DNA of 64,000 bases, from NCBI RefSeq assembly GCF_024699925.1, contig NZ_JAJOMX010000001.1, positions 4,936,001 to 5,000,000 of the forward strand, given 5' to 3'. This DNA is from Mesorhizobium sp. J428. GTDB lineage: Bacteria; Pseudomonadota; Alphaproteobacteria; Rhizobiales; Rhizobiaceae. Below are positions 20,185-30,359 of this stretch, piece by piece (within the stretch, counting starts at the first letter, position 1; every line of letters starts with the position of its first letter). Both the position numbers and the translations under genes were made by a program. Below the pieces are notes generated by a model. It did no database searches. It saw only the letters and a list, made by a program, of their open reading frames with translations, and was not told the origin of the DNA.

Positions 20185-21627
20185 TCAGATGTTCAGTGCC
20201 TTTCCATAAGCGTCGAGCACGCTTTCCTTCATCGTCTCCGACAGCGTCGGGTGCGGGAAGATCGTGTGCATCAGCTCTTCCTCGGTCGTCTCCAGGTTCA
20301 TGGCGACAACGAACCCCTGGATCAGCTCGGTCACCTCGGCGCCGACCATATGCGCGCCCAGAAGCTGGCCGGTCTTCTTGTCGAACACCGTCTTGACCAG
20401 GCCCTGGTCCTCGCCGAGCGCGACAGCCTTGCCATTGGCGACGAAGGGGAAGCGGCCGACGCGGATGTCGTAGCCCTTCTCCTTTGCCTTCGCCTCGGTG
20501 AGGCCGACGGACGCGACCTGCGGGTTGCAGTAGGTGCAGCCCGGCACCAGCAGCCGGTCGAGCGGATGGGGATGAAGGCCGGCAATCTTCTCGACGCAGA
20601 CCACGCCCTCGTGCTCTGCCTTGTGCGCCAGCATCGGCGGGCCCGCGACATCGCCGATGGCGTAGATGCCCGGCACGCTGGTGCGGCAGTAGTCGTCGAT
20701 CTTGACGACGCCGCGCTCGGTGACGACGCCCACGGCCTCCAGGCCGATGTTCTCGATGTTCGCCTGCACGCCGACGGCCGAGATCAGCCGGTCGGCGGTC
20801 AGCTTCTCGACCTTGCCGTCCTTGGTCTCGATGTGGGCGGTGACGGAATTCGCGCCCTTCTCGACCTTTGTCACCTTCGCCTCGAGGATGAACTTCATCC
20901 CCTGCTTCTCGAAGCGCTTCTGCGCGAATTTCGAGATCTCGGCATCCTCCACCGGCATGACGTTGGCCATCAGTTCGACCACGGTCACGTCGACGCCCAT
21001 GGTGCGATAGAAGCTCGCAAACTCGATGCCGATCGCGCCCGATCCCATGACGATCAGCGACTTGGGCATCTGCGGCGGCGTCATCGCCTCGAAATAGGTC
21101 CAGATCAGCTTGCCGTCGGGCTCGATGCCGGGCAGCGCGCGCGGCCGGGCGCCGGTGGCGATGATGATGTGCTTGGCGGAATAGGTACCCTCGCCCTTGG
21201 TGTTCTTGGGCGGCGGCACCTGGGGCTCCATAGGCTTCTTCGTCGTCTTCGCCACGACGATCTCGCCCGGCTTGGTGATCTTCGCCTCGCCCCAGATCAC
21301 GTCGACCTTGTTCTTCTTCATCAGGATGCCGACCCCGCCGTTCATCCGCGCCGCGATCCCGCGCGAGCGCTCGACGACGGCCTTGAGATCGGCCGAGATC
21401 TTGCCTTCGATCGTCAGGCCATAGTCCTTGGCATGTTCGGCATAGTGCATGATCTCGGCCGAGCGCAGCAGCGCCTTGGTCGGGATACAGCCCCAGTTGG
21501 AACAGATGCCGGCCAGGTGCTCGCGTTCGACAATGGCCGTCTTCAGGCCAAGCTGGGCTGAGCGGATCGCCGCGACATAGCCGCCGGGACCGGCCCCGAT
21601 GATGATCACGTCATAGGATTCAGCCAT
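20185..21627 (-). CDS. lpdA: Dihydrolipoyl dehydrogenase (E3)
   Basis: FAD-dependent disulfide oxidoreductase that re-oxidises dihydrolipoyl groups in the PDH complex. 480 residues. FAD motif IIIGAGPGGYVAA at 8-20, redox disulfide Cys42 and Cys47 in GICSNWGCIPTK, NAD-binding GSGAIGIEFASF, and catalytic HPHPT near the C-terminus (FPHPTLSE). It closes the pdhABC group, with two small genes between it and pdhC. Confidence 0.97.
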   Translation of the reverse strand: MAESYDVIIIGAGPGGYVAAIRSAQLGLKTAIVEREHLAGICSNWGCIPTKALLRSAEIMHYAEHAKDYGLTIEGKISADLKAVVERSRGIAARMNGGVGILMKKNKVDVIWGEAKITKPGEIVVAKTTKKPMEPQVPPPKNTKGEGTYSAKHIIIATGARPRALPGIEPDGKLIWTYFEAMTPPQMPKSLIVMGSGAIGIEFASFYRTMGVDVTVVELMANVMPVEDAEISKFAQKRFEKQGMKFILEAKVTKVEKGANSVTAHIETKDGKVEKLTADRLISAVGVQANIENIGLEAVGVVTERGVVKIDDYCRTSVPGIYAIGDVAGPPMLAHKAEHEGVVCVEKIAGLHPHPLDRLLVPGCTYCNPQVASVGLTEAKAKEKGYDIRVGRFPFVANGKAVALGEDQGLVKTVFDKKTGQLLGAHMVGAEVTELIQGFVVAMNLETTEEELMHTIFPHPTLSETMKESVLDAYGKALNI

Positions 21628-21636
21628 GTCACTCTC

Positions 21637-22275
21637 CTAAAGTCCCAGCATCACGCGCACGATCGGCTCTAGGCCGCGACCGATCGCGCGAGTGTTAGCC
21701 GCGTCGAGATGCACTCCGTCCAGCGGCGAGGCCTTGGCCACGGACGCCGCGTCGAAGAAGCCGCAGCCGGTCAGGTCCGCGAGGTCCGAATAGAGGCTCG
21801 CCAGCATGGTCGACTGTTCGAGTCCCGGCCCGAACATGGCGGCAAACTCAGGGTCTCCGGTCTCGCACAAGGGTGGCGGCGAGACCAACAGGATATCAGG
21901 CGCATCCTCGCCCATCGGATAGGCATGGCCGCGGATGATATCGATTAGCCGCTGCATCCCCTGCTTGGCGGCGATCGCGCGGCCGGCGATCCACGGCTTC
22001 ATGTCATTGGCGCCGAGGAAGAGGATCACGAGGTCGACCGGCGAATGTGTGGTGAGGATCGTCGGCAGCAGCCGTGCGCCGTTGCGGTCTGCAGCGCCAA
22101 GGTGGTCGTCAAAGGCCGTGGTGCGGCCGTTCAGCCCCTCGGCGATAACCGTGACCTGCGCCCCGAGCCCTGCCTGCAGTACACTCGGCCACCGGTTCTC
22201 GAAGGCATGGCGGCCGGGGCCGTCGGGATCGTATCCCCAGGTGAGCGAGTCGCCATAGCAGAGGACGGTTTTCAT
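21637..22275 (-). CDS. SGNH/GDSL-family hydrolase
   Basis: 212-residue esterase-like protein. The nucleophile block is GDSLTWGYDP (Ser near residue 9), followed by FLGANDMKPW (block III) and DGVHLDAANTRAIG (catalytic Asp-x-x-His). ATG at 22275 puts the GDS motif at the very N-terminus with no signal peptide, so it is cytosolic. It overlaps the upstream membrane-protein gene by 4 nt and lies inside the PDH gene run. Substrate unknown. Confidence 0.88.
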   Translation of the reverse strand: MKTVLCYGDSLTWGYDPDGPGRHAFENRWPSVLQAGLGAQVTVIAEGLNGRTTAFDDHLGAADRNGARLLPTILTTHSPVDLVILFLGANDMKPWIAGRAIAAKQGMQRLIDIIRGHAYPMGEDAPDILLVSPPPLCETGDPEFAAMFGPGLEQSTMLASLYSDLADLTGCGFFDAASVAKASPLDGVHLDAANTRAIGRGLEPIVRVMLGL

Positions 22276-22706
22276 GCGGACGCTCCCGGGCCTCTGCCGA
22301 ACAGCATTTGCGACTGCACCGGCCGCGACCGCAAGCGGAAGATCAGCCATTGGACGAGCACAACCGCCACGATGCTGCCGAAGACACCGATGTAGAGCTG
22401 GACACCGCGCCAGGCCGCAGCAAGCGAGCCGCTAACGAAGATCTCGAACACCGACAGTGCCGCAAACAACAAAGCCAGCAGCCCGATCGTGGCGAAGCAG
22501 ACGCGGTTGATCGCCAGTGCAGGCACTGGCCGGGTGGAGGCGACCAGGAAAACGACCGCCACGACCAGTCCCGCCAGCGGGATCGCCATGAAGGCGAGGA
22601 TAAAACTCTCGTCGCCCCTCGCCCAGTCTGCGATCAGGGTCGCGGCCGCCGATCCACCCAGCCAGGACAGGATCAATGCAAGGACGACGGTGACGACCAA
22701 GCGCAT
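22272..22706 (-). CDS. Four-helix membrane protein of unknown function
   Basis: 144 residues with four predicted membrane segments (about residues 3-24, 37-57, 70-92, 103-125) and a short basic C-terminal tail. I do not recognise a family. It sits 3 nt after pdhC and overlaps the SGNH hydrolase gene by 4 nt, so it is translated as part of the PDH transcript. Confidence 0.6.
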   Translation of the reverse strand: MRLVVTVVLALILSWLGGSAAATLIADWARGDESFILAFMAIPLAGLVVAVVFLVASTRPVPALAINRVCFATIGLLALLFAALSVFEIFVSGSLAAAWRGVQLYIGVFGSIVAVVLVQWLIFRLRSRPVQSQMLFGRGPGASA

Positions 22707-22709
22707 CGC

Positions 22710-24107
22710 CTAGACCAGCATCGCCATCGGATTCTCGATGTATCGCTTGAAGGCGACCGCGAATTCGGCACCGAGCGCGCCGTCGATGACGCGGTGGTCG
22801 AAGGCGAAGGTGGCGGTCATCACGGTCGCGATGGCGACCTGCTTGTCCTTCACCACCGGCTTCTCGATGCCGGCGCCGATCGAGACGATCGAAGCATGCG
22901 GCGGGTTGATGATCGAGGTGAAGTTCGACACGCCGAACATGCCGAGGTTCGACACCGCGGTGGAGCCGCCCTGGTATTCTTCAGGCTTCAGCTTCTTGTC
23001 GCGGGCGCGCTTGGCGAGATCCTTCATCTCGTTGGAGATGACGGACAGCGTCTTCTGATCGGCCTTGCGCACGATCGGGGTGATCAGCCCGTCGGGGATG
23101 GCGACCGCCACACCGACATCAGCGCTCTTGTGCAGCACGCGGGCGGAACTGGTCCAGCTCGCATTTGCCATCGGCACGTCGCGCAGTGCGAGCGCCATCG
23201 CCTTGATGATGAAGTCGTTGACCGACAGCTTGAAGGCGGGAACGTCGCCCTTTTCGGTCTTGGTTGTCGGCGCGGACTTGTTGATTTCCTCGCGCAGCTT
23301 GAGCAGCGCGTCGAGCGTGCAGTCCATCGACAGGAAATAGGCCGGGATCGTCTGGTGTGATTCCGTGAGCCGGCTCGCGATCGTCTTGCGCATATTGTCA
23401 TGCGGCTTGAGTTCATACGAGCCTTCGGCGAAGAACTTGAGCACCGCATCGTCGGACAGGGGTTTCGCAGCGGGAGCAGCCGCAGCCGGGGCACCGGCCT
23501 GTGCGGCGGCAGCAGGGGTTGCCATCTTCGCGCCGCCACCGGCGACAGCTGCCTCGACATCCGCCTTGACGACGCGCCCATGTGGGCCGGAGCCTTGGAT
23601 CGCCGAAACATCCACGCCGGCGTCCTTCGCGATGCGCCGGGCGAGCGGCGAGGCGAACGTGCGCTCACCGGACGAAGCGGCCGGCGCAGGAGCGCTCTCC
23701 GACTTCGCCGTAGGGGCTTCCGCCTTGGAGGCTTCGGTCTTCGGAGCCTCGGTTCTGGACGGCTCCGACTTCGCAGCCTCGGTTGTCGTCTTGGCCTCTT
23801 CCTTCTTCGCCTCGGCCTTGGCCGGCGCGGCATCGCCGCCCTTCGCCGCGGCAGAGGCGTCTTCCCCCTCGCCTGCGAGGATCGCGATCACCGCGTTGAC
23901 CTTCACGCCCTCGGTGCCAGCCGGCACGACGAGTTTCGCGATCGTGCCCTCTTCGACTGCTTCCACTTCCATCGTCGCCTTGTCGGTCTCGATCTCCGCG
24001 ATCACGTCGCCCGGCGAAACCTTGTCGCCTTCCTTGACCAGCCACTTGGCGAGATTGCCCTCCTCCATCGTGGGCGAGAGGGCCGGCATGGTGATGTTGA
24101 TGGGCAT
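22710..24107 (-). CDS. pdhC: Pyruvate dehydrogenase E2, dihydrolipoamide acetyltransferase
   Basis: 465 residues. One lipoyl domain with the modified lysine Lys43 ([13 protein letters not shown]), an Ala/Pro/Lys-rich flexible linker (about 85-145), a peripheral subunit-binding domain (FASPLARRIAKDAGVDVSAI about 150-170), and a C-terminal catalytic domain ending with the HRVIDGALGAEF motif (His and Asp of the active site). It forms the core of PDH with pdhA, pdhB and lpdA encoded around it. Confidence 0.96.
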   Translation of the reverse strand: MPINITMPALSPTMEEGNLAKWLVKEGDKVSPGDVIAEIETDKATMEVEAVEEGTIAKLVVPAGTEGVKVNAVIAILAGEGEDASAAAKGGDAAPAKAEAKKEEAKTTTEAAKSEPSRTEAPKTEASKAEAPTAKSESAPAPAASSGERTFASPLARRIAKDAGVDVSAIQGSGPHGRVVKADVEAAVAGGGAKMATPAAAAQAGAPAAAAPAAKPLSDDAVLKFFAEGSYELKPHDNMRKTIASRLTESHQTIPAYFLSMDCTLDALLKLREEINKSAPTTKTEKGDVPAFKLSVNDFIIKAMALALRDVPMANASWTSSARVLHKSADVGVAVAIPDGLITPIVRKADQKTLSVISNEMKDLAKRARDKKLKPEEYQGGSTAVSNLGMFGVSNFTSIINPPHASIVSIGAGIEKPVVKDKQVAIATVMTATFAFDHRVIDGALGAEFAVAFKRYIENPMAMLV

Positions 24108-24117
24108 GACGCGCTCC

Positions 24118-25542
<1,425 letters not shown>

Positions 25543-25562
25543 GATCAATCAACTCCGGAAGG

Positions 25563-25859
25563 TCAGGCTGCGGGACCGGATTGCAGCTTGAACGCCACGC
25601 CGAGGGCGGCGGCGGCGATCACGCATCCGAAAAACACAATGAAGGCATAGGCGTAGCGGTTGCAGTGCAAGAGAGCGGCAGGGCCGGAGCGTTCACCGAT
25701 CCGCGCGAAGTTCATGCTGTGCATGTCGCGAAGGGTCGCAAGCTTGTCGCCCTTCTGCGCGAGCCGCAGCGCCGCAAGGGCGTTCCAGGCTGCGACAAGC
25801 CAGGCGCCGGCGGCAACCACGACAAGCAGGGTGATAGCCACCTGCAACATGGCGGCCAC
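25563..25859 (-). CDS. Small membrane protein between pdhA and pdhB
   Basis: 98 residues with two hydrophobic helices (about 4-30 and 72-92) and a basic middle part (RLAQKGDKLATLRDMHSMNFARIGE). Translation may begin at GTG (25859, directly after the pdhA TGA) or at ATG three codons later. Family not recognised. Its place inside the E1 alpha/beta pair makes a PDH-linked role possible, but nothing in the sequence proves it. Confidence 0.6.
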   Translation of the reverse strand: MAAMLQVAITLLVVVAAGAWLVAAWNALAALRLAQKGDKLATLRDMHSMNFARIGERSGPAALLHCNRYAYAFIVFFGCVIAAAALGVAFKLQSGPAA

Positions 25860-26909
25860 TCAGTTTTCGACGTAGATGTCGGTGTAAAGCTCGGAGACGT
25901 CCGGCTCCGGATCGGATTGCGCGAAGTCGGCCGCGTCCGCGACAATGTCGCGAACCTCCTTGTCGATCGCCTTCAGGTCGTCTTCGGAGGCCCATTTCTT
26001 GTCCCCGAGCCGCGCCTTGACCTGTTCGATCGGATCGTGCTCGGAGCGCATTTTCTGCACTTCGTCCTTGGAGCGGTATTTCGCCGGGTCGGACATGGAG
26101 TGGCCGCGATAGCGGTAGGTCTGCATCTCGAGGATGACCGGCCCCTTGCCGGAACGGCACCATTCGGTGGCCATGTCGCCCGCCGCCTTGACGGCGCGGA
26201 CGTCCATGCCGTCAACCTGAATGCCCGGGATGCGGAAGGAGATACCGCGATGCGAGAAATCGGTCTCTGCCGACGATCGCTGCACCGACGTGCCCATGGC
26301 ATAACGGTTGTTCTCGATGACGTAGATTACCGGCAGCTTCCACAGCGAGGCCATGTTGAAGCTCTCGTAGACCTGGCCCTGGTTGGCCGCGCCGTCGCCG
26401 AAATAGGTGAGGCAGACATTGCCGTTCTCGCGATAGCGGTTGGCGAAGGCGAGGCCGGTGCCGAGCGACACCTGCGCGCCGACGATGCCGTGGCCGCCGT
26501 AAAAGTTCTTTTCCTTGGAGAACATGTGCATCGAGCCGCCCTTGCCCTTGGACAGACCTCCCCGGCGCCCGGTGAGCTCGGCCATGACGCCGCGCGGCGA
26601 CAGTTCCATCGCCAGCATGTGGCCGTGATCGCGATAGGCGGTGATCATCTGGTCGCCCTCGATGAGCGACATCTTGAGGCCGGTGACCACCGCCTCCTGG
26701 CCGATATAGAGATGGCAGAAGCCGCCGATGAAGCCCATGCCGTAGAGCTGGCCCGCCTTCTCCTCGAAACGGCGGATGAGCAGCATGTCGCGATAGGCGC
26801 GCAGTTCCTCGTCCTTGGTGAAATCCGCGGGCTTCGGCGCCTTCGGTTGCGACAACGCGCCGGATTCGGACTTCGATTTAGCAGAGGCTTTGCGGGCGGC
26901 TACGGCCAT
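25860..26909 (-). CDS. pdhA: Pyruvate dehydrogenase E1 alpha
   Basis: 349 residues. The thiamine diphosphate motif runs from GDGAANQGQVYE to VIENNRYAMG (GDG-x-NN type). GHGIVGAQVSLGTG and the phosphorylation-loop-like YRGHSMSDP are also present. A basic, Ser/Ala-rich tail precedes the fold. It is first gene of the PDH group. The 174-nt region before it has a perfect palindrome (27031-27054) that could be an operator. Confidence 0.97.
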   Translation of the reverse strand: MAVAARKASAKSKSESGALSQPKAPKPADFTKDEELRAYRDMLLIRRFEEKAGQLYGMGFIGGFCHLYIGQEAVVTGLKMSLIEGDQMITAYRDHGHMLAMELSPRGVMAELTGRRGGLSKGKGGSMHMFSKEKNFYGGHGIVGAQVSLGTGLAFANRYRENGNVCLTYFGDGAANQGQVYESFNMASLWKLPVIYVIENNRYAMGTSVQRSSAETDFSHRGISFRIPGIQVDGMDVRAVKAAGDMATEWCRSGKGPVILEMQTYRYRGHSMSDPAKYRSKDEVQKMRSEHDPIEQVKARLGDKKWASEDDLKAIDKEVRDIVADAADFAQSDPEPDVSELYTDIYVEN

Positions 26910-27030
26910 CGACTACTCCCTGGACTGTCTCTTGGCGGACATGACGGGAGCTCGTCTCCGACACCCCCGTTTCAGGATACCGTAGCACAGCGCCTCACGT
27001 TCGGCCATGCCCAATCGCGCACAGCCGCAT

Positions 27031-27054
27031 TGAAATCAAGCATTTGATTTCAAA
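27031..27054. repeat. Perfect palindrome upstream of pdhA
   Basis: TTGAAATCAA and TTGATTTCAA, 10-nt perfect arms with spacer GCAT, lie 30 nt past the ftsB stop and 122 nt before the pdhA ATG. The flanks are AT-rich and hold a direct repeat AATTCAG (about 27061-27086). No T-tract follows, so an operator for the PDH operon is at least as likely as a terminator for ftsB. Confidence 0.65.
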
Positions 27055-27083
27055 GACGAAATTCAGAATAAACTGGAATTCAG

Positions 27084-27410
27084 TTAATGACTATTTCGGT
27101 CCGATCTAATGATCATGACCTCGTCCTTGGCGGTCAGGTTCAGCGCGCGGCGCGCCTGCTCGTCCAGCATGTCCTTCTCGATCGTGCCGTCTTGGAGCAA
27201 CAGTCCCCGGGCCTCGAGCGCATGCCGCTCGCCGCGAAGGCCGGCGAGCTTCGCCTCGAGTTCGGCCTTGCGGTCGACGAGCTGGTAGCTGGAATAGATG
27301 CCGAATTCGCCGTGCCAGGCGTGGAAGCCGAAATAGGACAGGAACACGGTTGCGAGGGCTGGCACGATCAGGGCGCCGCTGCGCCGTTTCTTCCTCTGCT
27401 TCGTCCACAT
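27084..27410 (-). CDS. ftsB: Septum formation initiator, FtsB/DivIC family
   Basis: 108 residues. A basic cytosolic start (MWTKQRKKRRSG), one membrane segment (about 12-28), and a periplasmic coiled coil (LVDRKAELEAKLAGLRGERHALEARG) ending in LNLTAKDEVMII. FtsB links the FtsQLB complex to septal peptidoglycan synthesis. ATG at 27410 is chosen because it gives the usual short basic N-terminus. In other rhizobia this gene typically sits between eno and pdhA; here eno is 26 kb away. Confidence 0.88.
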   Translation of the reverse strand: MWTKQRKKRRSGALIVPALATVFLSYFGFHAWHGEFGIYSSYQLVDRKAELEAKLAGLRGERHALEARGLLLQDGTIEKDMLDEQARRALNLTAKDEVMIIRSDRNSH

Positions 27411-27494
27411 GCCGCGAATCCATACTTGCGCCGTCAAAGGCAAGGATGGACCCGTCATGCTTAAGGCGCGGTTACCGGCGCTGCGAAACCGCGC

Positions 27495-28190
27495 TCAGAC
27501 GGTGAGGAAGCGGCGTACTTCAGGCTTGTCGAGATCCTCGGCCGGCCCGGTGTGCACGATCACGCCGCGGTCCATGATGTTCACCTCGTCGGCGAGCTCG
27601 CGGCAGAAATCGAGATACTGTTCGACCAGCAGGATGGCGATGCCCGCCTGGTCGCGCAGGAAGCGGATGGCGCGGCCGATGTCCTTGATGATCGACGGCT
27701 GGATGCCTTCGGTCGGCTCATCGAGCACGAGCAGCTTCGGCCGCGTCACCAGCGCGCGACCGATCGCGAGCTGCTGCTGCTGACCGCCCGAAAGGTCGCC
27801 GCCGCGCCGGCCGAGCATGTCCTTCAGCACCGGAAACAGGTCGAAGACATAGTCCGGGATGTTGCGGTCGCCCCGCTTCACCGGCGCATAGCCCGTCTCG
27901 AGGTTCTCCTTCACCGTCAGCAACGGAAACACCTCGCGCCCCTGCGGCACGAAAGCGATGCCCGACCGGGCGCGGTCATACGCCGCGCTCCGGTCGAGCG
28001 CCTTCCCCTCGAAGGCAATCGTTCCACTCGTCAGCCGGTGATGGCCGACGATGGATCTCATCAAACTGGTCTTGCCGACACCGTTGCGGCCGAGCACGCA
28101 GGTGATCTTGCCGCCCGCCGCCGTCAGCGACACGCCGCGCAGCGCCTGGGCTGCGCCGTAGTGGAGCGTGGCGTCGCGCACCTCAAGCAT
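27495..28190 (-). CDS. urtE: Urea ABC transporter ATP-binding protein UrtE
   Basis: 231-residue LivF-type ATPase. Walker A GRNGVGKTS at 34-42, signature LSGGQQQQLAIGRAL, Walker B LLVLDEPTEG, and IVDRG-like NIMDRGVIVHTG near the end. With UrtD it powers high-affinity urea import. The ATG at 28190 follows a GGAG site and overlaps the stop of a small frame that lies between it and urtD. Confidence 0.93.
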   Translation of the reverse strand: MLEVRDATLHYGAAQALRGVSLTAAGGKITCVLGRNGVGKTSLMRSIVGHHRLTSGTIAFEGKALDRSAAYDRARSGIAFVPQGREVFPLLTVKENLETGYAPVKRGDRNIPDYVFDLFPVLKDMLGRRGGDLSGGQQQQLAIGRALVTRPKLLVLDEPTEGIQPSIIKDIGRAIRFLRDQAGIAILLVEQYLDFCRELADEVNIMDRGVIVHTGPAEDLDKPEVRRFLTV

Positions 28191-28389
28191 GGTGTCGCTC
28201 CGCGCCGCGCCCGAAACGTCCCTGGTCCCCCTCCTCCCCCGAAACGGGGGAGGCTGGCATCGCCAGACGGAGGGGGTTCGGGAAAAGGATTGGCAGGGAT
28301 TCCATGCTGCGCGCCAGCGCCCACAGAAGCTGCGCGCCATCGACCGGCGTCGGCTCGGTTGAAAAGGGAACGCGCCAGTACATGCTCAT
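28183..28389 (-). CDS. Possible 68-codon frame bridging urtD and urtE
   Basis: An ATG at 28389 overlaps the urtD TGA (ATGA), and the frame runs to a TGA that overlaps the urtE start region. This would couple translation through the junction. The product (MSMYWRVPFSTEPTPVDGAQ...) resembles nothing I know, and its second half is encoded by a palindromic repeat element, so it may only be a spacer. Confidence 0.25.
   Translation of the reverse strand: MSMYWRVPFSTEPTPVDGAQLLWALARSMESLPILFPNPLRLAMPASPVSGEEGDQGRFGRGAERHHA
28227..28281. repeat. Intergenic palindromic repeat element (three-stem)
   Basis: An outer stem CCCCCTC / GAGGGGG encloses two hairpins: CTCCCCC-GAAAC-GGGGGAG and CTGG-CATCG-CCAG. 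Such GC-rich mosaic palindromes are scattered through many Mesorhizobium-like genomes. This is the only copy I see in the window. It lies in the urtD-urtE junction and may shape mRNA stability. Confidence 0.7.
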
Positions 28390-29132
28390 CTCCCCAGATA
28401 GACTTCGATGACGCGCTCGTCCGCGCTCACCGCGTCGAGCGAGCCTTCCGACAGCACGGAGCCCTCGTGCAGGCAGGTGACGCGCACACCAAGTTGGCGG
28501 ACGAAATGCATGTCGTGCTCGACCACGACGACCGAATGCGTCCTGGAAATCTCCTTCAGCAGGCGCGCGGTCTCTTCGGTTTCCGCGTCGGTCATGCCGG
28601 CCACCGGCTCGTCGACCAGCAGCAGCTTCGGGTCCTGCGCAAGCAGCATGCCGATCTCCAGCCACTGCTTCTGCCCGTGCGACAGGTTGGCTGCGAGGTC
28701 GTGGCGGCGCTCGCCGAGCCGCGTGATAGCGAGGATCTCGTCGATCCGCTCGCTCTCCTCGGCCGAGCGGCGATGGAACAGCGCCGGGAAGATCGAACGC
28801 GGCCCCTTCAGCGACAGGACGAGATTGTCCTCCACCGTATGGCTTTCGAACACGGTGGGCTTCTGGAATTTGCGGCCGATGCCCATCATGGCGATCTCGG
28901 CCTCGTCATGCTTGGTCAGGTCGACATCACCGTCGAAATAGACGTCGCCCGCGTCCGGCCTCGTCTTGCCGGTGATGATGTCCATCATCGTCGTCTTGCC
29001 GGCGCCGTTGGGGCCGATGATCGCCCGCATCTCGCCCTTGCCGAGCACCAGCGACAGGTTGTTGATGGCGCGGAACCCGTCGAAGGAGACGGAGACGCCG
29101 TCGAGGTAGAGGATCGTTTCCTTGCGCGACAT
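28386..29132 (-). CDS. urtD: Urea ABC transporter ATP-binding protein UrtD
   Basis: 248-residue LivG-type ATPase. Walker A GPNGAGKTT at 40-48, signature LSHGQKQ at 150-156 (His in place of the usual Gly, common in UrtD), Walker B LLLVDEPVAGM at 170-180. The ATG at 29132 (MSRKETILYL) starts the fold; the open frame continues upstream antiphase to urtC and is not coding. 5 nt separate it from urtC. Confidence 0.93.
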   Translation of the reverse strand: MSRKETILYLDGVSVSFDGFRAINNLSLVLGKGEMRAIIGPNGAGKTTMMDIITGKTRPDAGDVYFDGDVDLTKHDEAEIAMMGIGRKFQKPTVFESHTVEDNLVLSLKGPRSIFPALFHRRSAEESERIDEILAITRLGERRHDLAANLSHGQKQWLEIGMLLAQDPKLLLVDEPVAGMTDAETEETARLLKEISRTHSVVVVEHDMHFVRQLGVRVTCLHEGSVLSEGSLDAVSADERVIEVYLGR

Positions 29133-29137
29133 CGTCC

Positions 29138-30359
29138 CTACTCCGCCGGCTGGGGTTCGGCGGCGCCGATCGCGGGGCCGTCCTTGGCTTCCGGACGCGG
29201 CGATGCCCGCACGACGGGCTCGGGCGCTCCGCCGGTCGGCGGCCGCGCCGCGACGCGCCTGTCCTTGCCCGCCTTGCGCCAGTAGTCCCACGTGCCGATG
29301 ATGCCGCGCGGCAGGAACAGCGTGACGAAGATGAACAGGCCGCCGAGCGCGAACAGCCAGTATTCGGGCAGCCAGCCGGTGAAGAAGGTCTTGCCGAGAT
29401 TGACCAGTACCGCGCCGATGATCGGACCGACGATCGTGCCGCGCCCGCCGACGGCGGTCCAGACCACGACCTCGATCGAGTTCGCCGGATCGAATTCGCC
29501 CGGATTGATGATGCCGACCTGCGGCACGTAGAGCGCGCCCGCCACGCCGGCCATGACTGCGGAGACGGTGAAGGCGAACAGCTTCACGTTCTCCGGCCGC
29601 CAGCCGAGGAAGCGCGTGCGCGGCTCCGCATCGCGTACGGCGACGAGCAGCTTGCCGTATTTGGAAGAGACGATCGCGGCCGTCAGCGCCACGCCGAGCG
29701 CCAGCGCGATCGCGCTTGCCGCAAACAGCGCCGCGCGCGTGCCGCCGGCCTGTACGTTGAAGCCGAGGATGTCCTTGAAGTCGGTCAGGCCGTTGTTGCC
29801 GCCGAACCCCATGTCGTTGCGGAAGAAGGCGAGCAGCAGCGCGTAGGTCATCGCCTGGGTGATGATGGAGAGATAGACGCCGGTGACGCGGCTGCGGAAG
29901 GCGAACCAGCCGAAGACGAACGCGAGCAGGCCCGGCACCAGCATCACCATGATCGCGGCGAACCAGAACTGGTCGAAGCCGTACCAGAACCAGGGCAGCT
30001 CCTTCCAGTTCAGGAACACCATGAAGTCCGGCAGGATCGGGTTGCCGTAGACGCCCCGGTCGCCGATCTGGCGCATCAGATACATGCCCATCGCATAGCC
30101 GCCGAGCGCGAAGAAGGCGCCGTGGCCGAGCGAGAGGATGCCGCAATACCCCCCAGACGAGATCAAGCGCGAGTGCCAATAGCGCGTAGGTCAGGTATTT
30201 GCCGACAAGCGCCACGGCATAGGCCGGCACGTGGAAGGCGCTCGTTGGCGGTACGGCGAGGTGCAGGATCGGCACCAGCACGGCGACCGCGAGCAGCACC
30301 AGGAGAGTGATAACGATGCGTCGCGAGAAGCCGTCGGCGAAGAGGCGGGACAGGATCAT
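29138..30359 (-). pseudogene. urtC: Urea ABC transporter permease UrtC, frameshifted
   Basis: LivM-type membrane permease. The first 68 codons (MILSRLFADGF... LALDLVWG) and the remaining part (YCGILSLGHGAFFALGGYAMG onward, about 337 residues with many membrane helices) lie in different frames. They join at a run of six G on the minus strand (30149-30154), where five would restore the reading frame. Removing one G gives a product of about 406 residues ending in a Pro/Ala-rich tail. It starts inside the urtB stop (ATGA). Homopolymer sequencing error is the likeliest cause. Confidence 0.88.

Noticed and set aside
27464..27494. GCGCGGTT/AACCGCGC hairpin as the urt operon terminator
   Set aside because: The second arm ends against the urtE stop codon and no T-run follows on the minus strand; support is too weak to list.
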